DNA from: Bin5 sp034428435
GTDB taxonomy: Bacteria > Chloroflexota > Anaerolineae > Caldilineales > Caldilineaceae
Reading direction: 5' to 3'
Assembly (NCBI GenBank): GCA_034428435.1
Contig: DAOUHY010000150.1
Coordinates: forward strand, 66,331-130,330
DNA length: 64,000 bases
How positions within the stretch are numbered: the stretch's first letter is position 1; each line of letters begins with the position of its first letter. The notes under the pieces are model-generated. The model worked only from the letters and a program-made list of their open reading frames with translations. It ran no database searches and had not been told where the DNA came from. A program made the translations under genes and the position numbers. Below, in pieces: positions 35,723-44,436 of this stretch.

Positions 35723-38700
35723 CTATTTGTCCGCCCTAAGCGCCTTTAGAGAATCTAGCAGAAGAATCCGCCAGCGCTCATCCTCGTCGATGGGGATGTA
35801 GATGGCCTCACGTCCAACGTGGATCGCGTTATTGGGAATGAACTCGCCTTCGTCCGTGGTGTGCCCCAGGCCCATCCTCAGAAAACTCTGCAGCTTCCGG
35901 CGCGGACCGTCGTCCAATTCACCTTTCACAACGTCCGATGATCCGATGGCATGTAGTGGAAAGCCTACCGGAAGTTTGACCGCGATCTGATCGCGCCGGC
36001 GGGCGATGTTCAATATGCCGGCTCTCAGTGCCTCCATTTTCACCTGAATCTGGTAGAAGAGGTTCTCCAATTCGTGCGGGAGGGCGTTCTCCTCCGGGTC
36101 CTTGCCGAAGCGGTCCTCGATCTCGCGTCGCATTTCTTCCAGGTCGTGCAGAGAATTCAGTCCGGCGATACGGCGATAGAGTTGAAGGCGCAAACCCTCA
36201 TCTTCAACGTAGTCGGCCGGGATTTCGGCGCGCAGAGGCAGGTCAAGGGTGACCGGAGGGGCAAGCGGATCGTCCAGCGCTGTCGGGAAGGCGCCGCCGT
36301 CCTGCGGATTCGGCATCTCGTAGGACGGGCCCTCGCTACTGGTGGTTTCCGCTTCTGCTACGTCACCATTCTCACCCTGTGCCTTGGCAAAGCGTTCCCT
36401 CTTTGCACGAAGATCGTTGACCGATTGGGCGAGCAGGCGGGTATAGAGGTCAAAGCCCACACTCGCAATCTGGCCGTGCTGCTTGGCGCCGAGCAGCTCG
36501 CCTGCGCCCCGGATTTCAAGGTCTCGCATGGCGATGCGGAAACCTGCGCCCAACTCGTCGCTGCTTTCGAGCAGGGCTTCCAAGCGGCGGCGGGCGTCGA
36601 ATGTCAGTGTGCTGTGGCGATCGTGGAAGAGATAGCAGTAACCCCTCACGGCTCCGCGTCCGACGCGGCCTCGCAACTGGTAGAGCTGGGCCAGTCCGAA
36701 ATTGTCGGCACGATTTACAATGATTGTGTTGGCCCGGCGAATGTCGAGCCCGTTCTCAACGATGGTTGTGCAGACAAGCACATCGATTTCGCCGTCGGCG
36801 AAGCGAATCATCGTATCTTCCAGTTCGCGCTCGGCCATCTGTCCGTGCGCGATGGCAACGACCGCCTCCGGCACTTCGCGTTGCAGACGTTTCGCCAGAG
36901 TCTGCAGTCCACGAACGCGGTTATGGACGAAGAACACCTGACCGTTTCGCTCCAGCTCCCTTTGGACGGCCTGTCGAACCAGTGTATCGTCGAATTCTGA
37001 GAGAATCGTACGAACAGGAAGCCGTTCTCTGGGGGGCGTGTTGATGGTGCTCATGTCGCGAACGCCGCTCAGGCTCATGTGCAGCGTACGCGGGATCGGT
37101 GTCGCGCTAAGCGTAAGCACGTCCATCTGGGACCGGATCTGCTTAAGGCGCTCCTTGTGGCTGACGCCGAAACGCTGCTCCTCGTCTATGATGAGAAGAC
37201 CAAGCGAATTGAACTGCACATCTTCAGAGAGCAACCGGTGTGTGCCGATGACGATGTCTGCAGTCCCTTCCTGCAGTTTTTGCAGCACTTTCACCTGCTG
37301 GGCCTGCGTACGGAAGCGTGAAAGCATCTCCACCAGGATTGGAAACTGCTTGAGACGCGCGTTAAAGACGCGGAAATGCTGCTGTGCAAGTACGGTTGTC
37401 GGCACCAGCACAGCCGCCTGTCTTCCATCCATAACAGCCTTGAACGCGGCGCGAATGGCAACTTCCGTCTTACCGTAGCCGACATCACCGATGATGATGC
37501 GGTCCATCGGCCTGTCGGTTTCCATGTCGCGTTTGACGTCAACTATGGCGTCGATCTGGTCGGCAGTTTCACGGAAGGGGAAGGCTGCTTCCATCTCCTC
37601 CTGCCAAGGGCCGTCCGGACTGAATGCGTAACCGGGGACGACTTCCCGCTCGGCGTAGAGCTTGAGCAGGTCTTCGGCAATGTCTTCGACGGCTTTCTTG
37701 GCGCGCGCCTTTACGGATTGCCAGTCACTTGTGCCCAGACGCGTCACGGAGGGCGGGATGCCTGAGTCCCCAGCTCCTACATAGCGGCTCAGCCGGTCTG
37801 CCTGATGAACCGGGACGTACAGTTTGTCGCCCCTGGCATAGTTCACTTGAAGGTATTCCCGCTCGACCCCGCCCATTTCGAGCTTTTTCAGGCCTTCATA
37901 CAAACCAATGCCGTGCTCCATGTGAACAACATAGTCGTTCGGACTGACGTCGGCGAAAAATAGCTCGGGGGCCACCGAGGACTCGGACCTGCGCCTCTGT
38001 TGTCGGGCCTGGCGGGTCCAGCCAAACAGTTCCGTATCGGTGTAGAGGCGCAGTGAAGCAGGCGGCTGACCATTGCTGCCGCTTGCCGGAGCCGTGGACC
38101 CGTTCATCGCGAACCCTTCCGGCAGGACCCCTTGCAGGAGAGAGATTCCGGGGCGAGGGGGTGAGTCCAGGTCGAAGATCAGGTTCCCTGGGAGATGTGC
38201 TTCACTCAATTCCTCCTGAAGTCGAGCGGTCTGCCGAGAAATTAGAACAACCCTGTCTGCAGTGTTGGCATACTTACGCATCTCCTGAAGGATACGCTTG
38301 ATTTGACCGGCAAAGTGAGGGCAAGGGACCAGCTGACGCGCAAGAACAGAACTTTCGGCCTCAGTTTGGTCCCCTGGGAGTCCGCTTGTGCCCAAAACGA
38401 GCGGGCTGCGCGCTGCAATCCTGTCAAGGATATCTTCCGGGCTGAAGAAACTGGAGCTGAAATTCGAAGGGAGTTCGTGGCCGCGCAGAAGTTCCTGGTA
38501 AGTTTGTGCCGCGTCTTCTTCGGCCTCCTTGAGACTTGCGTTCAGCTGCTCGCCGTCGTCGATGACAAGCAGGCCATTGTCAGGCAAGTGATCCAGCAGG
38601 GAGGCCGGGCGGCTGTAGAGATAGGGCAGATACCACTCTATGCCTCGAAATGTTCGACCGGCGCCAAGGTCATCCAGTTCGCGGACGATATCCTCCCGGA

Positions 38701-39616
38701 TGGCCAGAATCAGGTTCGGTTCACGCAGCAGTGACTCACGCAGATTCTCAAGTCCAACTGCCCCGGCCTGGCCGGTCGCGGCTCCTCTTGATACTGTAGT
38801 CCCATCCTGCAGTGAGCCAGGAACAAGGGATGTGCCTTGCTGCCCGTCATGGAGCAACTGGGCCGGGGAGAGTTCGTTGGAAATAGCGGGGCCGTTCGTT
38901 GCGGAGAGGGCGCTTCCGAGTGCTTCACTGCCAGGCCCAATCAAGACTCTCTGGAGCTGCAGTTCGCTGCGCTGTGTTGCCGGGTCGAAAGACCTCAGCG
39001 TCTCCACTTCGTCGCCAAACAGGTCAATGCGGACAGGATGGGGGAGATTGGGAGGCCAAATGTCAATGATCCCGCCGCGACGGGCGAAAGTTCCCGGTTC
39101 TTCCACCACCTGCACCGGTTCGAAACCGTTTTGCACCCAACGGCCTGTCAACTCATCCAACTGGACGAAGCTACCGGCGCGTAGGGGCCGCAGGGCCATG
39201 CGAAACATCCTTGCAGGCAGTGTCTTCTGCATCAGGGCGCGCGCAGAGGAGACTACTACCGATGGCCTGTTGCCCTTTTGCTGCAGGGCAGCAAGCGCGG
39301 TAAGTCTGAGCTGGCGAGTGCGACCTGTCCATGGGATGCGCTCGAAAGGCAGAGAGTCGGGATCGGCATATCGAGAGACTTGCAACGGCCCTTCGGTAGG
39401 CGGCAGAAACAGTTCGATTTGCTCAACCCACTTTTCGGCCTGGTCGGCTGTTCCGGTCACCACAAGGACAGGACCAGTTCCCTCGGTGGCAACGCCGGCG
39501 ATCACAAGCGCACGGGCTGCAGCGTACAGCTTCTGAGGCGCCGGCGTATGCCCTCTGAGCAGATCCTGAAAGGCTGGCTGGTCTTTGAGAAATGGAAGCA
39601 GGCCCGAGAGATTCAT
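35723..39616 (-). CDS. mfd: Transcription-repair coupling factor Mfd
   Basis: DNA translocase that frees stalled RNA polymerase and recruits UvrA. It is about 1297 residues from ATG 39616 (the frame reaches TTG 39670). In order: an N-terminal UvrB-like module (PFERIPWTGRTRQLRLTALA), the RNA-polymerase-interaction CarD-like domain (FADVSPNDYVVHMEHGIGLY), then the superfamily 2 helicase with Walker A GDVGYGKTEVA, DEEQRFGV (DEEQ box), TATPIPRTL and RGRVGRG, and a C-terminal TRCF domain (PADYVEDEGLRLQLYRRI). A roughly 40-residue Glu/Ser-rich insertion lies before the TRCF domain. Full-length and apparently intact. Confidence 0.95.
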   Translation of the reverse strand: MNLSGLLPFLKDQPAFQDLLRGHTPAPQKLYAAARALVIAGVATEGTGPVLVVTGTADQAEKWVEQIELFLPPTEGPLQVSRYADPDSLPFERIPWTGRTRQLRLTALAALQQKGNRPSVVVSSARALMQKTLPARMFRMALRPLRAGSFVQLDELTGRWVQNGFEPVQVVEEPGTFARRGGIIDIWPPNLPHPVRIDLFGDEVETLRSFDPATQRSELQLQRVLIGPGSEALGSALSATNGPAISNELSPAQLLHDGQQGTSLVPGSLQDGTTVSRGAATGQAGAVGLENLRESLLREPNLILAIREDIVRELDDLGAGRTFRGIEWYLPYLYSRPASLLDHLPDNGLLVIDDGEQLNASLKEAEEDAAQTYQELLRGHELPSNFSSSFFSPEDILDRIAARSPLVLGTSGLPGDQTEAESSVLARQLVPCPHFAGQIKRILQEMRKYANTADRVVLISRQTARLQEELSEAHLPGNLIFDLDSPPRPGISLLQGVLPEGFAMNGSTAPASGSNGQPPASLRLYTDTELFGWTRQARQQRRRSESSVAPELFFADVSPNDYVVHMEHGIGLYEGLKKLEMGGVEREYLQVNYARGDKLYVPVHQADRLSRYVGAGDSGIPPSVTRLGTSDWQSVKARAKKAVEDIAEDLLKLYAEREVVPGYAFSPDGPWQEEMEAAFPFRETADQIDAIVDVKRDMETDRPMDRIIIGDVGYGKTEVAIRAAFKAVMDGRQAAVLVPTTVLAQQHFRVFNARLKQFPILVEMLSRFRTQAQQVKVLQKLQEGTADIVIGTHRLLSEDVQFNSLGLLIIDEEQRFGVSHKERLKQIRSQMDVLTLSATPIPRTLHMSLSGVRDMSTINTPPRERLPVRTILSEFDDTLVRQAVQRELERNGQVFFVHNRVRGLQTLAKRLQREVPEAVVAIAHGQMAERELEDTMIRFADGEIDVLVCTTIVENGLDIRRANTIIVNRADNFGLAQLYQLRGRVGRGAVRGYCYLFHDRHSTLTFDARRRLEALLESSDELGAGFRIAMRDLEIRGAGELLGAKQHGQIASVGFDLYTRLLAQSVNDLRAKRERFAKAQGENGDVAEAETTSSEGPSYEMPNPQDGGAFPTALDDPLAPPVTLDLPLRAEIPADYVEDEGLRLQLYRRIAGLNSLHDLEEMRREIEDRFGKDPEENALPHELENLFYQIQVKMEALRAGILNIARRRDQIAVKLPVGFPLHAIGSSDVVKGELDDGPRRKLQSFLRMGLGHTTDEGEFIPNNAIHVGREAIYIPIDEDERWRILLLDSLKALRADK

Positions 39617-39707
39617 GTGCGCTTTGCTGTCTTCGTCCAATCCGGTGGTGGCCAGTGTACAACGGGTCAAATAAAGGCCCGCGGAGAATACGAGAAGTAT
39701 TGCCGGT

Positions 39708-40334
39708 TCAGGCTGCCGTTGCTGGTGTAGAGTTGAACCGATTCATTGCCAGGTCAATCCCATGAAAGAGCCAGGTTTCGACGGCGTCGGCGATTCGACG
39801 GCGAAGAGATTCGAAGATGATCTCTTCGTCGGCGCTAAAGTCCTGCAGGACGTAGCCAGCCGGACTCATCGGCGTCGGCGGTCGACCGATGCCCACTCTG
39901 GCACGTGGAAACCGATCCGTTCCCAACGCCTGGATAAGAGACTTCATTCCTTTGTGTCCTCCGCTGCCACCAAAAGGACGAAGGCGCAGTTTGGCACTGG
40001 GAAGGTCGAGTTCATCGTAGATTACAAAGATGTCCTGTGGTTCCACGCGAAAGAAGCTTGCCATCGGTGCAACGGCGTTTCCGGTCAGGTTCATATATGT
40101 TAGGGGCCGGACAATGAGCACTCGCTGGCCTGACGCATCTGCAGTGGGCAGCCGGCCACGTTGCAGGGTGCGCGTTTGCGATATAGAACCCGAGCCGTAC
40201 AAGGCATTGTACTTCGCACGCGAAAGTGGAATGGCGTGCCGGTTGGCCAAAATGTCCACCACTTGAAAACCGATATTGTGTCGATTGCGCGCGTACTTGG
40301 GCCCTGGATTGCCCAGACCCACTATCATCTTCAT
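39708..40334 (-). CDS. pth: Peptidyl-tRNA hydrolase
   Basis: Releases peptides from peptidyl-tRNA that has dropped off the ribosome; 208 residues. Diagnostic motifs are the N-terminal MIVGLGNPGPKYARNRHNIG (catalytic His near residue 20), RPLTYMNLTGNAV (with the conserved Asn), IYDELDLP (catalytic Asp) and GGHKGMKS. A YVLQDF motif closes the fold. It starts at ATG 40334 and ends 92 nt before mfd on the same strand, the common pth-mfd order, so they are probably co-transcribed. Confidence 0.95.
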   Translation of the reverse strand: MKMIVGLGNPGPKYARNRHNIGFQVVDILANRHAIPLSRAKYNALYGSGSISQTRTLQRGRLPTADASGQRVLIVRPLTYMNLTGNAVAPMASFFRVEPQDIFVIYDELDLPSAKLRLRPFGGSGGHKGMKSLIQALGTDRFPRARVGIGRPPTPMSPAGYVLQDFSADEEIIFESLRRRIADAVETWLFHGIDLAMNRFNSTPATAA

Positions 40335-40706
40335 TGTCGACCGCTCAGACAGATCTTCGTTCTGCGTTAGCCGGTTATCGCTAATTCCGGCAGACGTGTA
40401 CTCGACCGCCCCAAAGAGTGTCGCATAGGCTGCCGGTCAGACTGGAACACCGGCTGCTGTTTCGTGAAATGCGGATGAATGCGATCAACCGTGAACGACT
40501 GCCAGCAGTTGATTATCCCGCATCTGAATCGGCTGGCCAAACCCGGCATCATGCAGCCTCACCGGAAAAGCGGAGTTGACGCCTTCGGCTCACATTGCTG
40601 ACCGCGTCTAGTGCGGGTTGTAACTGTTCTGGCAGTATCCCCAAGGGACAGCTGTTGATCAAGGTTTGGACAGCTCGCCTCAACCTGCAACGGGGCCGGA
40701 ATGGAG
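40335..40706. other. Intergenic region, no gene seen
   Basis: 372 nt between the LRR gene stop and the pth start, both on the minus strand. No tRNA, clear terminator or repeat could be recognised. Confidence 0.5.
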
Positions 40707-42995
40707 TCAGTCCGGGCAGGAGGGAAGATTGAGGCCGGCCAGGTGGGCCGACACAACCGGATTGGCATCAGCGGGATCAATGTGGTCGGGAAGGCAAAGC
40801 TGGTTTGCAGACAGATCGAGAGTCGACAGATTCGTGAGGGCGCTCAGGTCCGGCACCGGCCCCGTCAACTGGTTCGAGGCGAGGATCAGGCTGGTCAAGC
40901 TTGTCAACGTACTCAAGTCAGGTATCGACCCGGTCAACTGGTTGGAGCCAATATTCAGGTCTGTCAGGCTCGTGAGCGCGGCCAAGGCCGGTATCGGCCC
41001 GGTCAATTGGTTGCGGGCGAGGTTGAGCTGCGACAGGCTTGTGAGGGACCCTAGGTCGGGTATCTGCCCAGTCAACTGATTGCTGCTCAGGTCCACCCAG
41101 TAGAGGCTGGCAAGAGAACCGAGCGCGGGAACTGTTCCCGACAGCAGATTGTTTGCCAAGGAGAGGTTTGTAAGTTTGGTAAGCGCGGCGAGGTTCGGGA
41201 TTGGGCCGGATAGCTGATTCTGAGCCAAGAGCATAAGCCTGAGGTTGACGAGCGCGCCGACATCCGGAATCCGGCCCGTTAGCTGGTTGCTACTCAGATC
41301 AATCCAGGCCAGTTTCGTGAGAGCGCTCAAACTCGGGATAGTACCGGTCAGCTGATTGCCCCCAAGGTAGAGGTCGGTCAGGTTGGAAAGGGAATTGAGG
41401 TCAGGAATCGACCCACTCAGTTGGTTGCCTGAGAGAGACAGCACGGTCAGGCCGGTGAGAGCACTCAAGTCGGGAATGGGCCCTGTCAGCTGATTCGTTC
41501 CCAGGTGAAGGTCTGTCAGGTTTGTGAGGGCACGCAGATCCGGAATAGACCCATTCAGTCTGTTGTCCGCTAAGGAAAGGTCGTTCAGGTTCGTGAGGGA
41601 GCTCAGAGAGGGAATCGAACCCGATAATTGATTGAAGCCGAGGTCAAGGACTTCCAGGTTCGTAAGCGTGTTCAGATCCGGTATTGATCCGGTAAGCTGG
41701 TTGCTGCTGACAGACAGCCACTCCAGCTTGGTAAGGGCACCCAGATCAGGAACTGGCCCAGTCAGCTGATTGAAATCGAGGGCAAGAACAGTGAGTCTTG
41801 AAAGAGCGCTAAGACCTGGAAGCGAACCGTTCAGCCCGTTTCCGGCAAGAGTCAGTTCCTTAACCCGCCCTTCGTCGTCAGTTTTGACGCCGTACCAGGT
41901 ATCGATGGAAGCGCTGGAGAGCCAGTTGTCCTTGCGGGCCCAATTTGCGCCGTCAGTCGCCTGATAGAGGGCAACCAGCGCAGCTCTCTGGTCAGTCGGG
42001 TCAGGTGTTGCAAGGGAGTCGGAAACGACGACGGAGACCACCTGCGACCACCTACCGCGGGCGCCGTTCAGGTCCACTGCAGCAACGGCATAGAAGCAGG
42101 TCTGGCCTGCGGTTGCTCCCAGGCGCAGGAACGAGGTACCGGTCAAGTCTCCTGCGTCGAGCCGCTCCCAACCGGTGACGGCATCCTTCCACTCCCACAG
42201 CTGGTAGGAGATGGCTCCCGATACAGCTGACCATCTCGTTTCAACTGTAGCTGAAACATTGGATGATACTGTGAGCACGGGGGCAGGCAGAGCGGTCGTC
42301 GAGACAGGGAGGGCTACGTTTACTTGCTCCGACCACCTGCCGCGTACGCCGGCTGCATCTATGGCGGCGATGATGTAGTAGTAGGTACGCCCCGGCGTAA
42401 GGGCAGAGTGGCCGAATGCTGTTTCAGTCAAGCTGTCGCCGCCGATTTGCTGCCAGCCGTTGTCACTGTCCCACCAAGTCCATAGTTCGTACCTGACAGC
42501 GCCTACTACGGCATTCCAGCTGACATCGACCGCTGTCAATCCCGCGGAAGACGCGGTGAGTTGGGGCGGTGACAGAGGTTGTGACTGCGCAGGTAAGGTG
42601 AGTGACAGTTGCTGCGACCACTGGCCCCTGATTCCGCGGCCGTCCAGCGCCGCGACCAGATAGTAGTAGGTCCTGTCTGCAGTCAGGTCGGAGTGGGTAT
42701 GAGAAGTGCCGGTCAAGCTGCCTTCGCCGAGGCGTTGCCAGCCTGTGTCGTTTTGCCACCAAACCCAGAGCTCGTACCCGGCTGCACCGGAAACAGAGGT
42801 CCAGGAGAGTTCGACTGAAGCGGCGCCCGCAATGCGCGCGGTCAGAGTGGGGGCTGCCAGCATTGGAGATGTATTGGACTGGGCGTGAACTGCGTCGCGC
42901 GATGGGAGGGGAAAGAGAAACAGGGCCAAAAAGGCAGATAACAAGACTGTGAATCGCTTGAATCGAGTGAAAGGACTGGCCTGACTAAGCTTCAA
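40707..42995 (-). CDS. Secreted fibronectin-III / leucine-rich-repeat protein
   Basis: About 762 residues from TTG 42995. The frame is open to GTG 43139, but that part lies in a structured leader. A signal peptide (hydrophobic FTVLLSAFLALFLFPLP, cleavage near VHAQ) precedes three fibronectin type III-like domains of about 95 residues with recurrent YELWVWW/YYYLVAA motifs. A short cap (LVALYQATDGANW) then leads into 16 plant-type LRRs of 23 residues, consensus LxLxxNQLTGxIPDLxxLTx, and a C-terminal Cys-bearing cap. No anchor is seen, so it is probably released or surface-associated. Likely a binding or adhesion protein; the ligand is unknown. Confidence 0.88.
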   Translation of the reverse strand: MKLSQASPFTRFKRFTVLLSAFLALFLFPLPSRDAVHAQSNTSPMLAAPTLTARIAGAASVELSWTSVSGAAGYELWVWWQNDTGWQRLGEGSLTGTSHTHSDLTADRTYYYLVAALDGRGIRGQWSQQLSLTLPAQSQPLSPPQLTASSAGLTAVDVSWNAVVGAVRYELWTWWDSDNGWQQIGGDSLTETAFGHSALTPGRTYYYIIAAIDAAGVRGRWSEQVNVALPVSTTALPAPVLTVSSNVSATVETRWSAVSGAISYQLWEWKDAVTGWERLDAGDLTGTSFLRLGATAGQTCFYAVAAVDLNGARGRWSQVVSVVVSDSLATPDPTDQRAALVALYQATDGANWARKDNWLSSASIDTWYGVKTDDEGRVKELTLAGNGLNGSLPGLSALSRLTVLALDFNQLTGPVPDLGALTKLEWLSVSSNQLTGSIPDLNTLTNLEVLDLGFNQLSGSIPSLSSLTNLNDLSLADNRLNGSIPDLRALTNLTDLHLGTNQLTGPIPDLSALTGLTVLSLSGNQLSGSIPDLNSLSNLTDLYLGGNQLTGTIPSLSALTKLAWIDLSSNQLTGRIPDVGALVNLRLMLLAQNQLSGPIPNLAALTKLTNLSLANNLLSGTVPALGSLASLYWVDLSSNQLTGQIPDLGSLTSLSQLNLARNQLTGPIPALAALTSLTDLNIGSNQLTGSIPDLSTLTSLTSLILASNQLTGPVPDLSALTNLSTLDLSANQLCLPDHIDPADANPVVSAHLAGLNLPSCPD

Positions 42996-43345
42996 AGTGG
43001 CGCCTTTCTGGAAGTCTCCGCACCTGCCGATTCTTCTCCGTTTCGAGTAGGCCGCTTCCGGCGCTGCTCCGGGACCAGGCAAGACTGGCACTTGCAGAAC
43101 CTCTTCTGTGTGGTAGCGGCCGTCTCCAAATGCTACCACCGGGCTTGCTGCAGGATCCTGTCAATCGCAACCCCATCGGGAAACGCGGGTCGGCCCCGCT
43201 ATTGCGTGCATGACCGTAGGGGGAATAAGGCACATGGAGGCACCGCAAAGTCTTTGTGCCTTCTTCTGCAACCCTTGGTTTGACGGCTTTCAGCGTGCCG
43301 GCGCCCCGTGGCGAGAGCCCCCTCGCACTCTGCGGATGGGTCCGG
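42996..43345 (-). promoter_or_regulatory. Structured 5' leader of the LRR gene (possible riboswitch)
   Basis: Between the terminator at 43351 and the start at 42995 the minus strand contains several strong inverted repeats: GTGGTAGC/GCTACCAC around a 14-nt loop (about 43110-43139) and GGCACAAAG/CTTTGCGGTGCC (about 43239-43260). Further 5', GTCAAACC and CACAAAGAC are spaced like the GGCAAACC and CGCAAAGCC halves of the c-di-GMP-I (GEMM) riboswitch, with a compensatory G:C to U:A change, and a TAGCGGGG block lies 3' of them. The GNRA loop of true GEMM is not visible, so this is a suggestion only. Confidence 0.3.
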
Positions 43346-43350
43346 GCCAA

Positions 43351-43390
43351 GAGAGAAAGGCCGGTCGCGTGCTGCGACACGCGGCCGGCC
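43351..43390 (-). terminator. Intrinsic terminator on the minus strand
   Basis: GGCCGGCCGCGTG and CACGCGACCGGCC (13-bp arms, one A-C mismatch, 6-nt loop) are followed by TTTCTCTC on the minus strand. It lies 46 nt after the stop of the gene at 43436 and separates the Dsb operon from the LRR gene. Confidence 0.7.
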
Positions 43391-43435
43391 CCAAAATGCA
43401 CGACTGAGGAATCGTAGTGTCAGTCGCTAATTGTT

Positions 43436-44335
43436 CTATTCGTTCTTGGCGATTACCCACTCCAAGAGACGCTTGGCGGCGAAGATCGCCCCCAGCAGAA
43501 GGAATAAGCCTGCGCTCCACCGGACACCTGTGAAAAAGTGTTCGCGAAGTCTCTCCAGAGCCAGTGTTTCTCCCAGGTCACCCAGGATTCCGGGCGGTTG
43601 AACAATCGAACTTTGATTGGTCGAAGAGGACTGACCCTCCGTTGTACCCCCACCTTCACTTTGGGAGGGCGGCGGAGGGGTAGCAGTCGGTTCGTCGGCA
43701 GCCCCTTCGATATTGGGCTGCTCTACCCGGACCTCTGCGACGGTAGGCTGCGGGTACGGCGTAGGGGTATCGATGGGAATCGGCGTTGGTGTGGGCTCGT
43801 CAGGGGTAGGCGTGATAGGCTCCTTACTGACAGAGATGTTATGGACGAAGAATTCACCGTAGTTTCCGTCAGGCCGAACAACACGCAAACGCAGTGTATA
43901 TGTTCCTGGTGCAAGGACATCTGTGTGCCATACCCCGAGCTGTCCATTGACGACCTGTCGAGTTTCCCCGCCGAAATAGGCGTAGTGCTCTTCGCCCCTT
44001 GACGCTTCCTTGAAGGAGAGTTCATAGCGGGCGAAGGGAGAGCCGGTTGCTGTTCCCATTATCGGCACGGGGCCGCTGACGCTGCTGTCTTGTTCTGGTG
44101 ATGTAATTCCCGACTGGCCGGTCTGCCCACTGGGGGCATGCACTCGATCCAGTCGAGCGTTTTGGATTGGATCATGCGAATGGGAGGCATCAAATTGGTC
44201 AGCCGCCGCATATGAAGTGCCGGACAGGAAAGCCGAGCCAATCAGTACCTCAGACAGTACGGGTAGCAAGATGAGGATTACCGACCGGAAGTCCAGTCTT
44301 CCAGTTTTGGAGGAGCATTTGCGAAATACGGTCAT
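43436..44335 (-). CDS. Exported protein with Pro/Thr linker and C-terminal membrane anchor
   Basis: I do not recognise the whole protein. From Met at 44335 (frame open to 44374) it has an N-terminal export signal (VILILLPVLSEVLIGSAFL), then a beta-rich domain of about 110 residues (GPVPIMGTATGSPFARYELS to YTLRLRVVRPDGNYGEFFV) that resembles bacterial Ig-like or Gmad2-type folds. A Pro/Thr-rich linker (TPTPDEPTPTPIPIDTPTP) and Ser/Gly stretch follow, then a C-terminal helix (GLFLLLGAIFAAKRLLEWVI) with a positive tail. It is probably tethered outside the membrane. It is the last gene after dsbA and dsbB-cyt c, but its mature part lacks Cys and is not an obvious substrate. Confidence 0.7.
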   Translation of the reverse strand: MTVFRKCSSKTGRLDFRSVILILLPVLSEVLIGSAFLSGTSYAAADQFDASHSHDPIQNARLDRVHAPSGQTGQSGITSPEQDSSVSGPVPIMGTATGSPFARYELSFKEASRGEEHYAYFGGETRQVVNGQLGVWHTDVLAPGTYTLRLRVVRPDGNYGEFFVHNISVSKEPITPTPDEPTPTPIPIDTPTPYPQPTVAEVRVEQPNIEGAADEPTATPPPPSQSEGGGTTEGQSSSTNQSSIVQPPGILGDLGETLALERLREHFFTGVRWSAGLFLLLGAIFAAKRLLEWVIAKNE

Positions 44336-44436
44336 GAACTCACGGTCCTTGTGGGTCGCTTCAAAGCATTTCACGCCGGTAAACAGCGATCGCCTACTGC
44401 CGTACAGGAGAGTATATGTGACCCAACTGCGCCAAA

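Noticed and set aside
38640..39536. Long plus-strand open frame (298 codons) inside mfd
   Set aside because: It lies wholly antisense to a certain mfd gene, has no ribosome site and is Ser/Arg-rich, as expected from the reverse of a GC-rich coding strand.
40770..41850. Regular 69-nt DNA repeat resembling a CRISPR or satellite array
   Set aside because: The period equals 23 codons and the repeats translate to leucine-rich repeats in one frame, so protein structure explains it.
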